From Dysgonomonas sp. UBA5412 (GTDB lineage Bacteria; Bacteroidota; Bacteroidia; Bacteroidales; Dysgonomonadaceae), in contig DHNQ01000026.1 in the NCBI GenBank assembly GCA_002409595.1, forward strand, positions 1 to 64,000: a DNA stretch of 64,000 nt, read 5' to 3'. Both the position numbers and the translations under genes were made by a program. Shown here one piece after another: positions 62,232-64,000 of the stretch (the stretch's first letter is position 1; every line of letters starts with the position of its first letter). The notes under the pieces are model-generated. The model saw only the letters and a list, made by a program, of their open reading frames with translations. It was not told the DNA's origin and made no database searches.

Positions 62232-64000
62232 TTATCCATACGAGTGCATACCGCTTAGGAGATAGTTTACACCAAAATAGGTCATAAGTACAGATGCGAA
62301 GGCTATGGCAGACAGAAGATTAAACAGCCAAGGCTTGCCGCATCCTTTTATCAGGCGTATGTGAGTGACAATGGTATATACTACAATTGTTATCAAAGCC
62401 CATGTCTCTTTCGGGTCCCATCCCCAATACCTGCCCCACGATTCGTTAGCCCATATTGCTCCCAAAAAAGTTCCTATTGTCATCAACGCAAGACCTATCC
62501 ACAGCGATATTTCATTCACTATACTTAGTTCCTCCACACGAGTGGTCATTGTACCCGATTGGTGTTTTCTGTTGAGTGAGATCATAGACAGATTGGTGAC
62601 TCCAAGTAAGAAACTAAGCCCGAAGAATCCGTATGCAGCGACTATAATAGCCACATGAAGCATCAGCCAAGGCGACTTGAGTACCGGCACAAGTGTTCCT
62701 ATCTGCGGATCCATCCAGTTGAGTCCCGATACAAATAAAATAATACCCCCAAACAGAGTTGCAAGGGCACATATAATTTTATTTTGCCGAACGAAGATAA
62801 GTCCCGACAAAACTGAAATGGAAGAAACATAGATCATCGTTTCGTAAGAATTGCTCCAAGGTGCATATCCTCCTATATACCATCGCAAGCCAATACCGAA
62901 CAAGTGAAAAAGCAGACTAATGGCAATGAAGCCGATGAGAATATAAGAAATGCAGTTGATAAATCTATTTGACTTAAAAAAAGAGAGGAACGATATTCCT
63001 AATAACAATCCTCCTAATATGAGGTAGAATATCTTGCAGAGGCGAAATACCTCAAGTTTGTTGTACATTAACTCGGTTTTTACTCGCTGAGAATTGATTA
63101 TTAGAGAAGAGTTGACCTCTTGCTGGTAAATATCCATCGCTCGCAGAGTTTCGTAAGCCTTTTCCCAGTCACCCGATTGCATTCCTTTTTGCACAGATGT
63201 TATATATTGGGCGAATATAGAATTTATGAATAAAGAATCTTTCTGAGGAAAAGATGATAAGTCGTCGCCCGAAGAATACCATTTATGAGTAAGATCATTT
63301 TCGTTTGGAAAAATATTCAGCATTTTATGCTCTATAAGCTCGTGAAAGATATTTATTTTTTCATCTAATTTTATCAGGTCTTTGTCAAATTTGTTTCGTT
63401 CGGATGGCGATTTTTTATATGTATCTTCCAGACTTTTTTGCAGTTTATAATTTCCCTTACTGTCAAACATATCTATATATGCACATTCTTTTTTCGGTAA
63501 ACCAAACGTATGGGCTATATCTTTGTTGGTCTGTGAAATAAAAGGTACGTGCATCCACATTTCCGGCATGGCTAATAAGTTGAGTAAAAACTGGTCGGAG
63601 TTCATATTTTCGATCTTCTCCGAATGATGAAGTTTCCGCAGAATTTCTGACGAAAAGGTATTTATCGGTTCTATGCGTCCATCTGTCGATTGCATAGGTA
63701 ATGCGCCGAATGTGGCAGCATGCTCTTTGTCTACATTGGCATTAAGTATCGCCTCAAATACATTTGACGGGTTTTGAGCAACGATATTTGACGACAAGGA
63801 AGATAGTATAATGAATGTGATGATAATTTTGGGTGAGGCATTTAGTTGTTTCAGACGTATGATCAATTGTCTGAACCTTGTGTTTTTGACCGTAAAGCAT
63901 AGAACGAATCCAATAAAGAGTAGGGCATAGCCCATATATGTAATATTTCTTCCGGCTACATCTTTGTTTACAGATAAGATTGTGCCCTTTTCATCTTTGT
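62232..64000 (-). CDS. Cytochrome c biogenesis protein, ResB/CcsA-type fusion (5' cut by window edge)
   Basis: Partial: the frame stays open through position 64000 with plausible protein sequence (GRNITYMGYALLFIG is contiguous), so the true start lies outside and ATG 63935 is internal. The visible part holds the end of a ResB-like region, a periplasmic stretch, and a CcsA-type domain with about seven helices. The WWD haem-handling motif is WGRYWGWDPKETWALI near the C-terminus, with membrane-embedded His residues at LLMLHVAII-like and VTHIRL positions. Such CcsBA proteins export haem and attach it to apocytochrome c in system II. It ends 31 bp from menE on the other strand. Confidence 0.9.
   Translation of the reverse strand, partial: KDEKGTILSVNKDVAGRNITYMGYALLFIGFVLCFTVKNTRFRQLIIRLKQLNASPKIIITFIILSSLSSNIVAQNPSNVFEAILNANVDKEHAATFGALPMQSTDGRIEPINTFSSEILRKLHHSEKIENMNSDQFLLNLLAMPEMWMHVPFISQTNKDIAHTFGLPKKECAYIDMFDSKGNYKLQKSLEDTYKKSPSERNKFDKDLIKLDEKINIFHELIEHKMLNIFPNENDLTHKWYSSGDDLSSFPQKDSLFINSIFAQYITSVQKGMQSGDWEKAYETLRAMDIYQQEVNSSLIINSQRVKTELMYNKLEVFRLCKIFYLILGGLLLGISFLSFFKSNRFINCISYILIGFIAISLLFHLFGIGLRWYIGGYAPWSNSYETMIYVSSISVLSGLIFVRQNKIICALATLFGGIILFVSGLNWMDPQIGTLVPVLKSPWLMLHVAIIVAAYGFFGLSFLLGVTNLSMISLNRKHQSGTMTTRVEELSIVNEISLWIGLALMTIGTFLGAIWANESWGRYWGWDPKETWALITIVVYTIVTHIRLIKGCGKPWLFNLLSAIAFASVLMTYFGVNYLLSGMHSYG

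Noticed and set aside
63900..63935. ATG 63935 as the start of the CcsA-type gene
   Set aside because: The frame continues upstream to the window edge with plausible sequence, so this Met is internal.

Overview
The window reads as a chromosomal segment of an AT-rich member of the Bacteroidales, possibly Dysgonomonas-like (genus is inference). Supporting signs are a fused SecDF, two-subunit methylmalonyl-CoA mutase, a GldB-related lipoprotein, lipoproteins whose anchor Cys is followed by acidic runs, a full menaquinone gene set, few recognisable Shine-Dalgarno sites, and many -7 elements of the Bacteroidetes form TAnnTTTG. I found no tRNA, rRNA, CRISPR array or insertion sequence. The right end cuts a cytochrome c maturation gene, and the left end begins in a regulatory region.

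Layout. 1-2.4 kb: redox/stress genes (Rrf2 regulator, QorB-like quinone reductase, then a MarR regulator overlapping a membrane protein, under a perfect 48-bp palindromic operator). 2.4-2.9 kb: a gene-free stretch with RNA-like folding and a strong + strand terminator. 2.9-10.7 kb (minus): one lactate operon, etfB-etfA-FAD lactate/glycolate dehydrogenase-lactate permease-lutA-lutB-lutC, holding two different lactate-oxidation machineries. 11.2-14.6 kb (minus): prfC, an LPS-kinase-like protein and a glycosyltransferase. 14.8-17.3 kb (minus): fabD, an rfbD-like reductase, a lipoprotein. 17.5-20.7 kb (+): an RNA pseudouridine synthase, an XRE-cupin regulator and an acyl-CoA synthetase. 21-29.6 kb: secDF, dnaB (minus), GldB-like lipoprotein (minus), a small orphan, tsaD and an M48 peptidase. 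29.7-34.9 kb: a secreted repeat protein with 120-bp tandem repeats, cinA, rnpA-yidD and small orphans.

35-39 kb (minus): mutB and mutA, methylmalonyl-CoA mutase, the small subunit carrying a cysteine-rich insertion. 39.5-43.4 kb (+): two intact phage-type genes standing alone, a terminase large subunit and a Bacteroidetes phage tail-type protein of 888 aa. 43.5-47.9 kb: a small lipoprotein, a HTH regulator, a small orphan behind a palindromic promoter, a 785-bp gene-poor stretch, pyridoxal kinase and DNA-3-methyladenine glycosylase I. 48-56 kb (minus): a large multi-domain lipoprotein, then flavodoxin, a fused E1 alpha-beta, E2, lipoate ligase and E3 of a 2-oxoacid dehydrogenase complex. 56.4-62.2 kb (+): menF-menD-menB-menC-menE. 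62.2-64 kb (minus): ResB/CcsA-type protein, cut by the window edge.

Taken together the segment is rich in anaerobic redox metabolism: lactate uptake and oxidation with flavin-based electron transfer, 2-oxoacid oxidation to acyl-CoA, the succinate/methylmalonyl-CoA route, menaquinone synthesis and cytochrome c assembly. The points I judge most worth following are the isolated terminase-tail gene pair, the doubled lactate oxidation operon with a Cys-bearing EtfA, the 48-bp palindrome over the MarR promoter, the folded intergenic region at 2.6 kb, the repeat protein, and the Cys cluster in MutA.
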